Position numbers and translations under genes: made by a program
Source of the DNA: an uncultured Alphaproteobacteria bacterium
GTDB taxonomy: Bacteria > Pseudomonadota > Alphaproteobacteria > UBA9655
Assembly (NCBI GenBank): GCA_937967795.1
Contig: CALBSK010000002.1
Location: 1 to 7,770 of the forward strand
Direction: 5' to 3'
DNA: 7,770 nt
Notes under the pieces: generated by a model
The model's database searches: none
The model's input: the letters and a program-made list of their open reading frames with translations, nothing else
What the model was told of the DNA's origin: nothing
Shown here: piece after piece, positions 1 through 6,016 of the stretch
Layout of the letters: the number at the start of each line of letters is the position of its first letter
Position numbering within the stretch: the stretch's first letter is position 1

Positions 1-758
1 AGAAATGCAGCTTGTGCTTAAAGTACGTCGAGAAGATTCGACTTATGGTAAGGAAAAAATTACGGAAATCCTTAAGCGTGATTACGGTTTTACCATGAGC
101 GAGAGTACGGTAGGCAGAATTATAAAACGCTTAAAAGAGAGAGGATTAATTACAAAATCTAGCTCAGCTTTACGGATAAAAAGGAAGAGAAACTATAAAG
201 GGCATGCAAAGCCGTGGAGTTTCAAGGATTATAAAACAATGGTTATGGGAGAACGAGTTCAGATAGGTCACATGACAGTTAGCAAAAATGGTATATGTTT
301 CAAACACTTTCAGGCCTGGGATAGAGTCTCTAAATATATTGATGCACAAGTTTACTCAAATGCTAAAAGCTCCAGCGCAAAACGCTTCTTGCTAGATTTT
401 GTGAAAAATGAGCCCTATAAAATCCTTTCAATTCAAGTTGATGGTGGCTCAGAATTTATGGCTGAATTTGAAGAAGCCTGTGCAGAGCTTGGAATTCCTT
501 TGATTGTATTGCCTCCCAAAAAACCCTCTTATAATGGAGGAGTAGAGCGTGGAAACCGGACATTCCGTGAAGAATTTTATACCAAAAGCAATCTCTTGGC
601 AGACTCTCTCGGAGCTATGAGAGCTGAACTTAAGAAAGCAACTCTAAAATACAATACTTATAGACCTCATAGGGCATTGAAAAAACTAACTCCTATGCAG
701 TACATTAACAACAATATTCTTCAGGCCGCTTGAGTCTCAAAATATATGAACCCGCACA
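1..758 (+). mobile_element. Right-hand part of an IS481-like insertion sequence
   Basis: The transposase fragment is followed by 25 bp (734-758) ending in CCCGCACA. Read inward on the minus strand, this begins TGTGCGGGTTCATATA, and TGT is the usual outer terminus of IS481-type elements. I therefore place the right end near 758. The left end is outside the window, so neither the terminal inverted repeat nor a target duplication can be verified. The element sits 64 bp upstream of a tRNA gene. Confidence 0.45.
2..733 (+). CDS. IS481-like (rve/DDE) transposase, 5'-partial, catalytic Asp lost
   Basis: This is the C-terminal part of a DDE transposase that would cut and join the ends of its own insertion sequence. 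The frame is open to the window edge, so the first visible Met (base 5) is probably internal. Residues are numbered from that Met. Residues 13-50 look like a helix-turn-helix for end binding, and residues 83-235 look like an integrase core (rve). The second acidic residue is D146 (in QVDGGSEF) and the Glu is E181 (in GGVERGNRTF), with the 35-residue spacing typical of DDE enzymes. The C-terminal YRPHRALKKLTPMQY block is also typical. At the first Asp position the family usually reads DHMTV, but here it is GHMTV (G88, codon ggt at 266-268). One A-to-G change explains this and should abolish catalysis. The frame is otherwise intact. Family assignment comes from remembered motifs and is fairly secure for rve, less so for IS481. 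Confidence 0.85.
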   Translation, partial: EMQLVLKVRREDSTYGKEKITEILKRDYGFTMSESTVGRIIKRLKERGLITKSSSALRIKRKRNYKGHAKPWSFKDYKTMVMGERVQIGHMTVSKNGICFKHFQAWDRVSKYIDAQVYSNAKSSSAKRFLLDFVKNEPYKILSIQVDGGSEFMAEFEEACAELGIPLIVLPPKKPSYNGGVERGNRTFREEFYTKSNLLADSLGAMRAELKKATLKYNTYRPHRALKKLTPMQYINNNILQAA

Positions 759-773
759 AAAACAATCCAAGAC

Positions 774-803
774 TTGACGAAATGATTGAATTTCGAGTAG
801 ATG
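774..803 (+). promoter_or_regulatory. Candidate promoter of tRNA-His
   Basis: TTGACG (774-779, preceded by C to give CTTGACG) is a good -35 element. TAGATG (798-803) lies 18 bp downstream as a weak -10. Initiation would fall about 10 bases before the mature tRNA. The site lies beyond the inferred IS end at 758, so the insertion appears to leave tRNA transcription intact. The -10 match is poor, so this is only a candidate. Confidence 0.35.
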
Positions 804-821
804 AAGCGGTACTCCTTTTAT

Positions 822-899
822 GGCGGGTGTAGCTCAGTTGGTTAGAGCGCCAGTTTGTGGCACTGGAGGCCGTGGGTTCAATTCCCATCACTCGCCCCA
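822..899 (+). tRNA. tRNA-His (anticodon GTG)
   Basis: A full cloverleaf can be folded by hand. The acceptor stem is GCGGGTG (823-829) with CACTCGC (889-895), including one G-T pair. The D stem is GCTC/GAGC. The anticodon stem is CCAGT/ACTGG around TTGTGGC, with anticodon GTG at 857-859. The variable loop is AGGCC. The T arm is GTGGG-TTCAATT-CCCAT, followed by discriminator C896 and an encoded CCA (897-899). Base 822 is a templated G-1 that can pair with C73, the identity element for histidyl-tRNA synthetase. All invariant positions I checked (T8, A14, T33, TTC loop) are present, so the gene looks functional. Confidence 0.97.
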
Positions 900-973
900 T
901 CAAAATGAAGAGTTTTTTGAATTTCGAAAAGAGAGAGAAGTGTGAAAGGGAAGAGAGGCCTTCGTATGAAAGA

Positions 974-2716
974 CTATCTTCTCCTTGGGTTTTGTTTCTT
1001 TCTTACTTTTACCTCTCTGGCTCGTGTTTTAAGGAGAGCTCTTCTTCTTGCAGGGCGGCGAACGGTTGTCTTCTTTGTCTTTGAAACGCTGCGTGTTCGA
1101 CCAACTCCTCTTGGTGTAGATCGGGCTCTTCTTTGTGATGAGGCATGACCTTGTCTTTTTAAAGGAACAGCAGTGGGTTTCCTTTTTGTGGGTCTCTTGA
1201 GCTTAGAGGGGAGAGGGGAGCTTTTTTTAACAGAGGGAGCAGGGGCTCTCGAATGGTGCGCCCTTTGCGTCTTTGAAGTGTGAGTGGGAACGCTCTTTGT
1301 TACTTTCCGAATCCCTCTCCTAGATTTAGGCGGCATGAGCTTGGATGGGTTAGAAACGGGGGCAACAGAGGGGCATTTCCCCTTTTTCCCCTCAGCAAAT
1401 GCAAGAGCATTCGGTATGTCTAATACTTTATAAGTGGAGTTAAAATCGGTTAAAGTATGACTCGCGTCATGAAGAATTTTTAAAAGCTGGTCCGTGCTAT
1501 GAGAAAGTCTTCTATCTTTAGCATGTTGCTTTAAAAGAGCAAAAGCTGACATGCAATAGGCACTTGCCATTTCATGGTTTTTCAGAGGTCTGCTTGTGGA
1601 AGGAGGACTATGCCAATGAGGCGCCAAAATCAAACGATTTTTTAAAGATGGTTCTAATTCCTCAGTCTCCAATTCTTTTTTTTCTTCGCCCCAGTAATCA
1701 TAGTCGAGAGGACCCGTCAAAAGAAGGCCATTCCCTTCAAGTTCCTCAAATATCCTTTTTATGGGGGAAACCAATCGGGGATTATTGAGCGGGTTAGATT
1801 GTCCATTGTAAATAAGGGCAATTCCTCTTTGCCTGGCTTCTTTAAGCGCATTGAAGTCGTCTTGCGTATAGTGATATCCTGTTTCCGAAGCAAGCTCAGG
1901 ACAAAAATCTCCCATAAAAATAGCATCGACATGATAATCGAACGCCTTTCGTAAAGCTTTTGCAAAGCTTATAGTTGGACGCATTGCGATTTTCGGTAAT
2001 ACCTCGTGCGTTTCTGGATCCGTTTCCCCATAGATTTCCCATGTCGTATTCAGGGTCGTAAAGTCTAATGGGAAAATTTTTGCTTTTGGAGCTAATTTGT
2101 TAAACTGCTGTAACATAAGGGTAGAAAGTTCATATTTGGCCATCATTTTTGGAGCTAATTGGTTAAACTGCTGTAACATAAAGGTGGGAAGTTCATATTC
2201 GGCCATCATATTAGGGCTATTTTCAACGGTTTCTTTAACCTGATTTATAAACGTAAGTTCCTTTTTTTTACAAATAGACAAACACGTATAATCTAATCTT
2301 TCTTGAATGCGGGATCTTTCTTCTTCGGAAGAAGCGGTGAGGTAACTTATCCCAAGATTCTTAAAATTTTGCATGAGGGCATCTAAGGAAGTGCGCTCTA
2401 AATGTTCATCAGGATTAAGAAAAGTTCGATCTCGAAGGGCATGAGAGTGAATGGCCCCTTTCGTCATAAGAGGTTTTATCTGAGCTGGGTCGAAACAATC
2501 AATAAAGGCTACTTTCACGCCTTTGCCGGTGATTCCCCTTTGATGAAGTGAATTTACTTTCAAAGCTCGTAAAGGATTAAATACTTGCCTTCCATCTGGA
2601 AGGGTATCAATAAGGTGGCGTGGATCATGCTTTACATTTTTCGGATTCGCCAAAGAGGGAGGGGCTATAAAAAATGAAAAACTTAAAACAAGAAAGGGAA
2701 TGTACTTTTTTCTCAT
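974..2716 (-). CDS. Secreted subtilase-fold pseudoprotease with a hyperbasic C-terminal tail
   Basis: This is a 580-residue exported protein with no named homologue that I recognise. Residues 1-23 form a Sec signal peptide: MRKK, a hydrophobic core, and probable cleavage after SLA. Residues 48-442 resemble a peptidase S8 domain. GITGKGVKVAFID (61-73) matches the strand carrying the catalytic Asp, so D73 is kept. LAPKAKIFPLDF (208-219), ALRKAFDYHVDAIFMG (254-269) and GIALIYNGQSN (298-308) follow in the expected order. The helix ending SAFALLKQ is followed by LLKILHDASHTLTD. No HGTxVA motif is visible, and the GTSMA position reads HEMAS (381-385), so proteolysis is unlikely. Residues 443-580 hold 47 Lys/Arg and a single acidic residue. 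The start is set by GGAG (2725-2728) 8 bases upstream. The gene stands alone and converges with the tRNA. The fold call is inference from motif order; export and basic tail are read directly. Confidence 0.8.
   Translation of the reverse strand: MRKKYIPFLVLSFSFFIAPPSLANPKNVKHDPRHLIDTLPDGRQVFNPLRALKVNSLHQRGITGKGVKVAFIDCFDPAQIKPLMTKGAIHSHALRDRTFLNPDEHLERTSLDALMQNFKNLGISYLTASSEEERSRIQERLDYTCLSICKKKELTFINQVKETVENSPNMMAEYELPTFMLQQFNQLAPKMMAKYELSTLMLQQFNKLAPKAKIFPLDFTTLNTTWEIYGETDPETHEVLPKIAMRPTISFAKALRKAFDYHVDAIFMGDFCPELASETGYHYTQDDFNALKEARQRGIALIYNGQSNPLNNPRLVSPIKRIFEELEGNGLLLTGPLDYDYWGEEKKELETEELEPSLKNRLILAPHWHSPPSTSRPLKNHEMASAYCMSAFALLKQHAKDRRLSHSTDQLLKILHDASHTLTDFNSTYKVLDIPNALAFAEGKKGKCPSVAPVSNPSKLMPPKSRRGIRKVTKSVPTHTSKTQRAHHSRAPAPSVKKSSPLPSKLKRPTKRKPTAVPLKRQGHASSQRRARSTPRGVGRTRSVSKTKKTTVRRPARRRALLKTRAREVKVRKKQNPRRR
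2084..2209 (-). repeat. In-frame 63-bp tandem duplication inside the subtilase-like gene
   Basis: Two adjacent 63-bp units (2084-2146 and 2147-2209) differ at 5 positions. They encode two 21-residue copies, residues 170-190 and 191-211, of the pattern MMAxYELxTxMLQQFNxLAPK. Four of the five differences change the amino acid (E/K, P/S, F/L, Q/K). The promoter-distal copy runs directly into KAKIFPLDF, a normal subtilase strand, so it is probably the original and the other is the insertion. Confidence 0.93.
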
Positions 2717-3005
2717 AAAATTTTCTCCAAAAATTAAAATCCTTACCAGCTATAAGGGTATTGATTTAATAAATATCTCTTATAAATTTTTTATATAATA
2801 TGGGGTTGTACAGAAATATTTTTTATTTAGCAATGGCTTTTTATTTTATAAAATTTAGCTAAATTTTATAAATATATTTCCACGTTTTTCCCTTTTCTTT
2901 TCATCCCTCTAACGGGGAGAAGTGAAGCCCGCTTTTGGAAAAAGCACAGCCTTATAAAAGCAGCTCTCTTCATCAAGCCCCCCCCAGGTGCCAAAAGCAT
3001 TTCTT
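2717..3005. other. Gene-free AT-rich intergenic stretch
   Basis: I see no credible coding sequence here. Bases 2740-2880 are extremely A+T rich and should contain the promoter of the minus-strand subtilase-like gene, but I could not settle on one -35/-10 pair. Besides the 28-bp palindrome listed separately, there is an imperfect inverted repeat, TATAAGGGTATT (2751-2762) against AATATCTCTTATA (2772-2784), with one bulge. It lies in the probable 5' leader of that gene. A run of eight C (2978-2985) and a short GCTTTT/AAAAGC stem (2931-2945), not followed by T residues, are also present. Confidence 0.6.
2845..2872. repeat. Perfect 28-bp palindrome
   Basis: The left half is TTTATAAAATTTAG (2845-2858), and the right half is its exact reverse complement (2859-2872), with no spacer. 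It lies about 130 bp upstream of the start of the minus-strand secreted-protein gene. The absence of a loop and of a T tract argues against a terminator. A binding site for a dimeric regulator or a cruciform-forming site is possible. The composition is very A+T rich, which raises the chance of coincidental symmetry, but 14 consecutive matched pairs is long. Confidence 0.8.
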
Positions 3006-3263
3006 TTACCTTTTAAAATTGGTTAGGGCAAATCGGGTGACTTGCTTTGCGGCTTGCTCGACAGCGGGGTCAAAGGAACCTCCAAATAAGCCAGCATTGC
3101 CAATCCCACTAGAGAAGTAAAAAGGAATCCTCTTATTAATATAAGGAGTCGCATCCTCTATTTCGTTCGCGATCCAGCCGGTCAACTGTATCAACGTCGA
3201 TTGTTGTAATGCCGTCTGCCGCGGTCGTGGAAGCAGATTAGATGTCTGTTTTCTTTTATTTGT
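3006..3263 (-). pseudogene. 3' remnant of an unrecognised gene
   Basis: An open frame of 85 codons ends with TAA at 3006-3008 and is closed upstream by in-frame stops (TAG at 3264-3266). It has no ATG. The only plausible initiator is TTG at 3192-3194, with no clear ribosome binding site. The translation looks like real protein rather than random frame, with ordinary composition and stretches such as LTGWIANEIEDATPYINKR, IPFYFSSGIGNAGLFGGSF and DPAVEQAAKQVTRFAL. By hand count G+C is about 46%, well above the flanking AT-rich DNA. I read it as the C-terminal end of a longer gene that has lost its 5' part. I do not recognise the family, and a short intact TTG-started gene of 62 codons cannot be excluded. 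Confidence 0.4.
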
Positions 3264-3344
3264 CTATTTCTAAAGAGCTAACCATTTTTTAATCAAAAGA
3301 AGAGTATCCTGTCTGTGGATTTGAAAGATAAGAAGGGGTGAAGG

Positions 3345-4487
3345 ATGAAAACTGAGACATTTTATTATACAACAGAGGAGGGATGGTCCGTCAAAAATTT
3401 TCCCGCCTTGGATTCGGAACAAACGTTGGTTCTTATTTTTGCTGCTCCTGAGATTATCAATGACCCTACGCCTCTGAAAGAAATTGCCCAACATTATCCA
3501 AAATCCAAAATAATTGGCTGCTCTAGCGCAGGAGAAATAATAGGATCCCATATTATGGATAAGAGTATTGCTGTTGCTGTAACACAGTTTGAAAAAACCT
3601 CTCTCCAAGTGGCAAAAGTTAAAATTGATAAGGCAGAAGATTCATTCTCTGCAGGAGAAACGATCGCCAAACAATTAAATAAAGATGATTTGTGTGGCGT
3701 CCTGGTCTTCTCTGATGGACTAGGCGTCAATGGATCAGAACTTGTGAAAGGGCTCAATACGATCGGAAAAGAGAATGTTATTATAACAGGTGGTTTAGCC
3801 GGAGATGGAGATCGTTTTAAAAAAACTTGGATTACCTTAGATAGAGAAATTTATACAAACCATATTGCGGCTGTGGGGCTGTATGGCGAATCTATCCAAA
3901 TTGGGTTTGCCTCAAGAGGAGGATGGGATATTTTTGGTCCGGAACGCTATATTACACGGTCTAAAGGGAATGTTCTTTATGAGCTTGATGGAAAGCCTGC
4001 TCTTACCCTCTACAAAGAATATCTTGGGGAAAGAGCGGAAGGACTTCCATCAACAGGTCTTTTATTTCCGTTGGCCATTCGTAATCACACTGAAGACAAA
4101 TCTCTTGTAAGAACAATTTTAGGTGTAGATGAAAAGGCCCAATCTCTGATTTTTGCGGGAGATGTCCCGACAGGCTATCGAGCTCAGCTCATGCGCGCAA
4201 ACTTTGACCGGCTCATCGCAAGTGCGGGTGAAGCCGGAGAAGGCGCAATCCGGAGAATGCAGATTGTAGAACCAGGTCCTGTTCTTGCCATTGCTATTAG
4301 TTGTGTAGGAAGACGTCTTCTTCTGGGAGAAAGAACAGAAGAAGAAACAGAATCAATACTTGAGACTTTACCAGAGGGAACAAAGCAGCTGGGTTTTTAC
4401 TCTTATGGAGAATTATCTCCAATTGTTGCAGGAACATGCGATTTGCATAATCAAACAATGACTCTGACAACTTTCTATGAGAGTTAA
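3345..4487 (+). CDS. FIST-domain sensory protein, NosP-like
   Basis: This is a 380-residue soluble protein without signal peptide or membrane segment, built of FIST_N (about 25-215) followed by FIST_C (about 216-360). Family hallmarks are visible: IIGCSSAGEI (56-65), VLVFSDGLGVNGSELVKGLN (119-138), ITGGLAGDGDRF (147-158), GFASRGGWDIFGPERYITRS (187-206), the LYELDGKPALTLYKEYLG segment (211-228) and GFYSYGELSP (350-359). FIST proteins are ligand-binding sensors. Those encoded next to histidine kinases include NosP, a haem protein that reports nitric oxide to its partner kinase. Candidate haem-ligating histidines are H50, H69, H173, H248 and H368; I cannot say which, if any, acts. The start is supported by AAGGGG (3333-3338) 6 bases upstream. 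The kinase gene begins 8 bp after the stop, so the two are almost certainly co-transcribed. The FIST call is secure, and the NO/haem role is inference from context. Confidence 0.92.
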   Translation: MKTETFYYTTEEGWSVKNFPALDSEQTLVLIFAAPEIINDPTPLKEIAQHYPKSKIIGCSSAGEIIGSHIMDKSIAVAVTQFEKTSLQVAKVKIDKAEDSFSAGETIAKQLNKDDLCGVLVFSDGLGVNGSELVKGLNTIGKENVIITGGLAGDGDRFKKTWITLDREIYTNHIAAVGLYGESIQIGFASRGGWDIFGPERYITRSKGNVLYELDGKPALTLYKEYLGERAEGLPSTGLLFPLAIRNHTEDKSLVRTILGVDEKAQSLIFAGDVPTGYRAQLMRANFDRLIASAGEAGEGAIRRMQIVEPGPVLAIAISCVGRRLLLGERTEEETESILETLPEGTKQLGFYSYGELSPIVAGTCDLHNQTMTLTTFYES

Positions 4488-4495
4488 GGTAAGGA

Positions 4496-5911
4496 ATGGA
4501 ATTACATAATTTATTAGCACGGCAAATGAATCGTTTGGAGGTGTCTTATGACACTGTTCCGGATGATCTTAAGAAATGGCAAGAACTGATCGAAAAAGTC
4601 AGTAAAGCATATGTTGAAGCGGATCAGGAACGCTATCTAATTGAACGCTCCATGGAACTTTCTTCTCGTGAATTGCTCGATTTAAATAAGAAATTAGAAA
4701 CAGCTCAACAGATCGCAGGCCTGGGATATTGGGTTTACGATCGAGCAAAAGAAAAAATCACTTTGTCGAAAGAACTTTATTCACTATTTGGATTACAGGT
4801 TGGAGAACCTCTTCCCTCTTTTGAAGGATTTATGGAGATGATCCACGAGGATGAGCGTTCTCATCACAGAGAGGTGGTCGAGAGAGCTTTTTCTGAAGGA
4901 ATTCAATATGAAGATGAAATCCGTATGCAAAGGCCCGAGGGAGATTATCGGTGGTATTATATCTTTGGCCGGCCTATTTTAAGCGAAGAATCAGGCATTA
5001 TTTTAACTGGAATTGCAATGGATATCACACGCCGGAAAAAAGCAGAGGAAGAACTTGCTCTTCTTAATCAACAACTTGTGGTAGCGGCGCGGCAAGTAGG
5101 AATGGCTGATATTGCTTCAATTACCCTTCACAATATTGGAAATGTTTTAAGTAGTGCGAGCGTTTCTACAGAGTTATTGAAAGAAAATATAGAACAACCC
5201 CATTATCAAAGGCTATTTGCTATTATTAATATGTTAAAAGAAAAATTACCCACAATTTCAGAATTTTTGACTCAGGATGCGAAAGGAAAGTTAATTCCCT
5301 CCTACCTTATTACTTTAGGGGAATACATTCAAAAAGATGTCCAAAAAATTGACGAAGAAATCGTGGTCCTTAAAAAACAAATTCAGCATATCAAAGATAT
5401 TATTGGGACCCAAAATAATATTAGTCATGCAAGAGGGATGACGGAAAAGGTTTTGTTAGGTGATGTTATTGAATCAGCTTTGCAACTCTCCGCCAATTCC
5501 CGTAAGTTTAAGGATATTAAAATTACTAAGGATTTTGAAGCCAATTTTCGTATAGTTGTTGATAAAACAAAATTATTGCAAGCCCTTGTTAATCTTATTC
5601 AAAATGCTAAAGAGGCTGTCTCGGCAAATGAAGAAAGCACGCCCAGACAGATCTCTATTGTTATTCAAAAAGACCAAAATAACCGACATGTAGAAATTAA
5701 AGTAGAAGATAATGGAATTGGTATTTTAGAAGAAAATCTGACTAAAGTTTTTTCTTTTGGCTTTTCAACTAAGAAGGATGGGCATGGATTTGGCTTGCAC
5801 TCTAGTGCTATAGCGGCCAATGAAATGGGAGGATCACTTTCGGTGGAAAGTAAAGGATTTGGGAAAGGGGCAACTTTTATCTTAACTTTGCCTTTGATGG
5901 TGCCAAGTTAA
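4496..5911 (+). CDS. Cytosolic PAS histidine kinase with HNxxN-type H-box
   Basis: This is a 471-residue sensor kinase with no transmembrane segment. Residues 1-70 are a charged, probably coiled-coil region. A PAS fold with PAC-like end (GIAMDITRRKKAEEE) covers about 72-186. The dimerisation/phosphotransfer helix carries LHNIGN (211-216), with H212 as the likely phospho-acceptor. The ATP-binding domain shows the N-box NLIQNAKEA (366-374), the G1 box DNGIGI (405-410), FSFGFSTKK and the G2 box GHGFGL (429-434). All elements needed for ATP binding are present. H212 sits in the HNxxN variant instead of the classical HE/DxxxP motif; this is a known subclass. There is no receiver domain, so phosphate should pass to the separate regulator downstream. 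AAGG (4486-4489) precedes the ATG by 6 bases and overlaps the FIST stop codon, suggesting translational coupling. Its input is probably the upstream FIST protein together with its own PAS domain. Confidence 0.93.
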   Translation: MELHNLLARQMNRLEVSYDTVPDDLKKWQELIEKVSKAYVEADQERYLIERSMELSSRELLDLNKKLETAQQIAGLGYWVYDRAKEKITLSKELYSLFGLQVGEPLPSFEGFMEMIHEDERSHHREVVERAFSEGIQYEDEIRMQRPEGDYRWYYIFGRPILSEESGIILTGIAMDITRRKKAEEELALLNQQLVVAARQVGMADIASITLHNIGNVLSSASVSTELLKENIEQPHYQRLFAIINMLKEKLPTISEFLTQDAKGKLIPSYLITLGEYIQKDVQKIDEEIVVLKKQIQHIKDIIGTQNNISHARGMTEKVLLGDVIESALQLSANSRKFKDIKITKDFEANFRIVVDKTKLLQALVNLIQNAKEAVSANEESTPRQISIVIQKDQNNRHVEIKVEDNGIGILEENLTKVFSFGFSTKKDGHGFGLHSSAIAANEMGGSLSVESKGFGKGATFILTLPLMVPS

Positions 5912-5922
5912 GAGATAAAAGA

Positions 5923-5984
5923 CCTTCCTTTGTGTTTGTTAACCCTATTTTGACATATTACGAATAAAATGGGTTGAAGGAAGG
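5923..5984. repeat. Two-part inverted repeat between kinase and regulator genes
   Basis: The outer arms are CCTTCCTT (5923-5930) and AAGGAAGG (5977-5984). The inner arms are AACCC-T-ATTTT (5941-5951) and AAAAT-GGGTT (5966-5975), with one bulged T. The terminal loop is 14 bases, and there is a 10-base bulge on the left side. In total 18 pairs can form in the mRNA leader of the regulator gene. No T run follows the right arm, so it is not a standard Rho-independent terminator. It could act as an attenuator, a processing site or a small non-coding repeat element. Confidence 0.6.
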
Positions 5985-6016
5985 GCGGGACGAGAGCCAT
6001 TTTTAGGGAATGAAAA

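Noticed and set aside
721..1148. Short open frames on both strands across the tRNA and the end of the secreted-protein gene
   Set aside because: They run through the tRNA or are antisense to the basic tail, and have no family-like motifs or ribosome binding sites.
1564..1965. Open frames of 68-74 codons overlapping the subtilase-like gene
   Set aside because: They overlap a long well-supported gene with a signal peptide and good ribosome binding site; their translations look random.
2931..2945. GCTTTT-GGA-AAAAGC hairpin as a terminator
   Set aside because: The stem is AT-rich and no T run follows on either strand.
2935..3120. Plus-strand frame of 61 codons
   Set aside because: It overlaps the more protein-like minus-strand remnant, is rich in out-of-frame-type Ser/Pro/Lys/Cys, and has no recognisable motif.
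5950..5978. TTGACA as the -35 of a separate promoter for the response regulator
   Set aside because: The hexamer is perfect, but no TATAAT-like sequence occurs 16-18 bp downstream; the nearest (TAAAAT, 5965-5970) is far too close.
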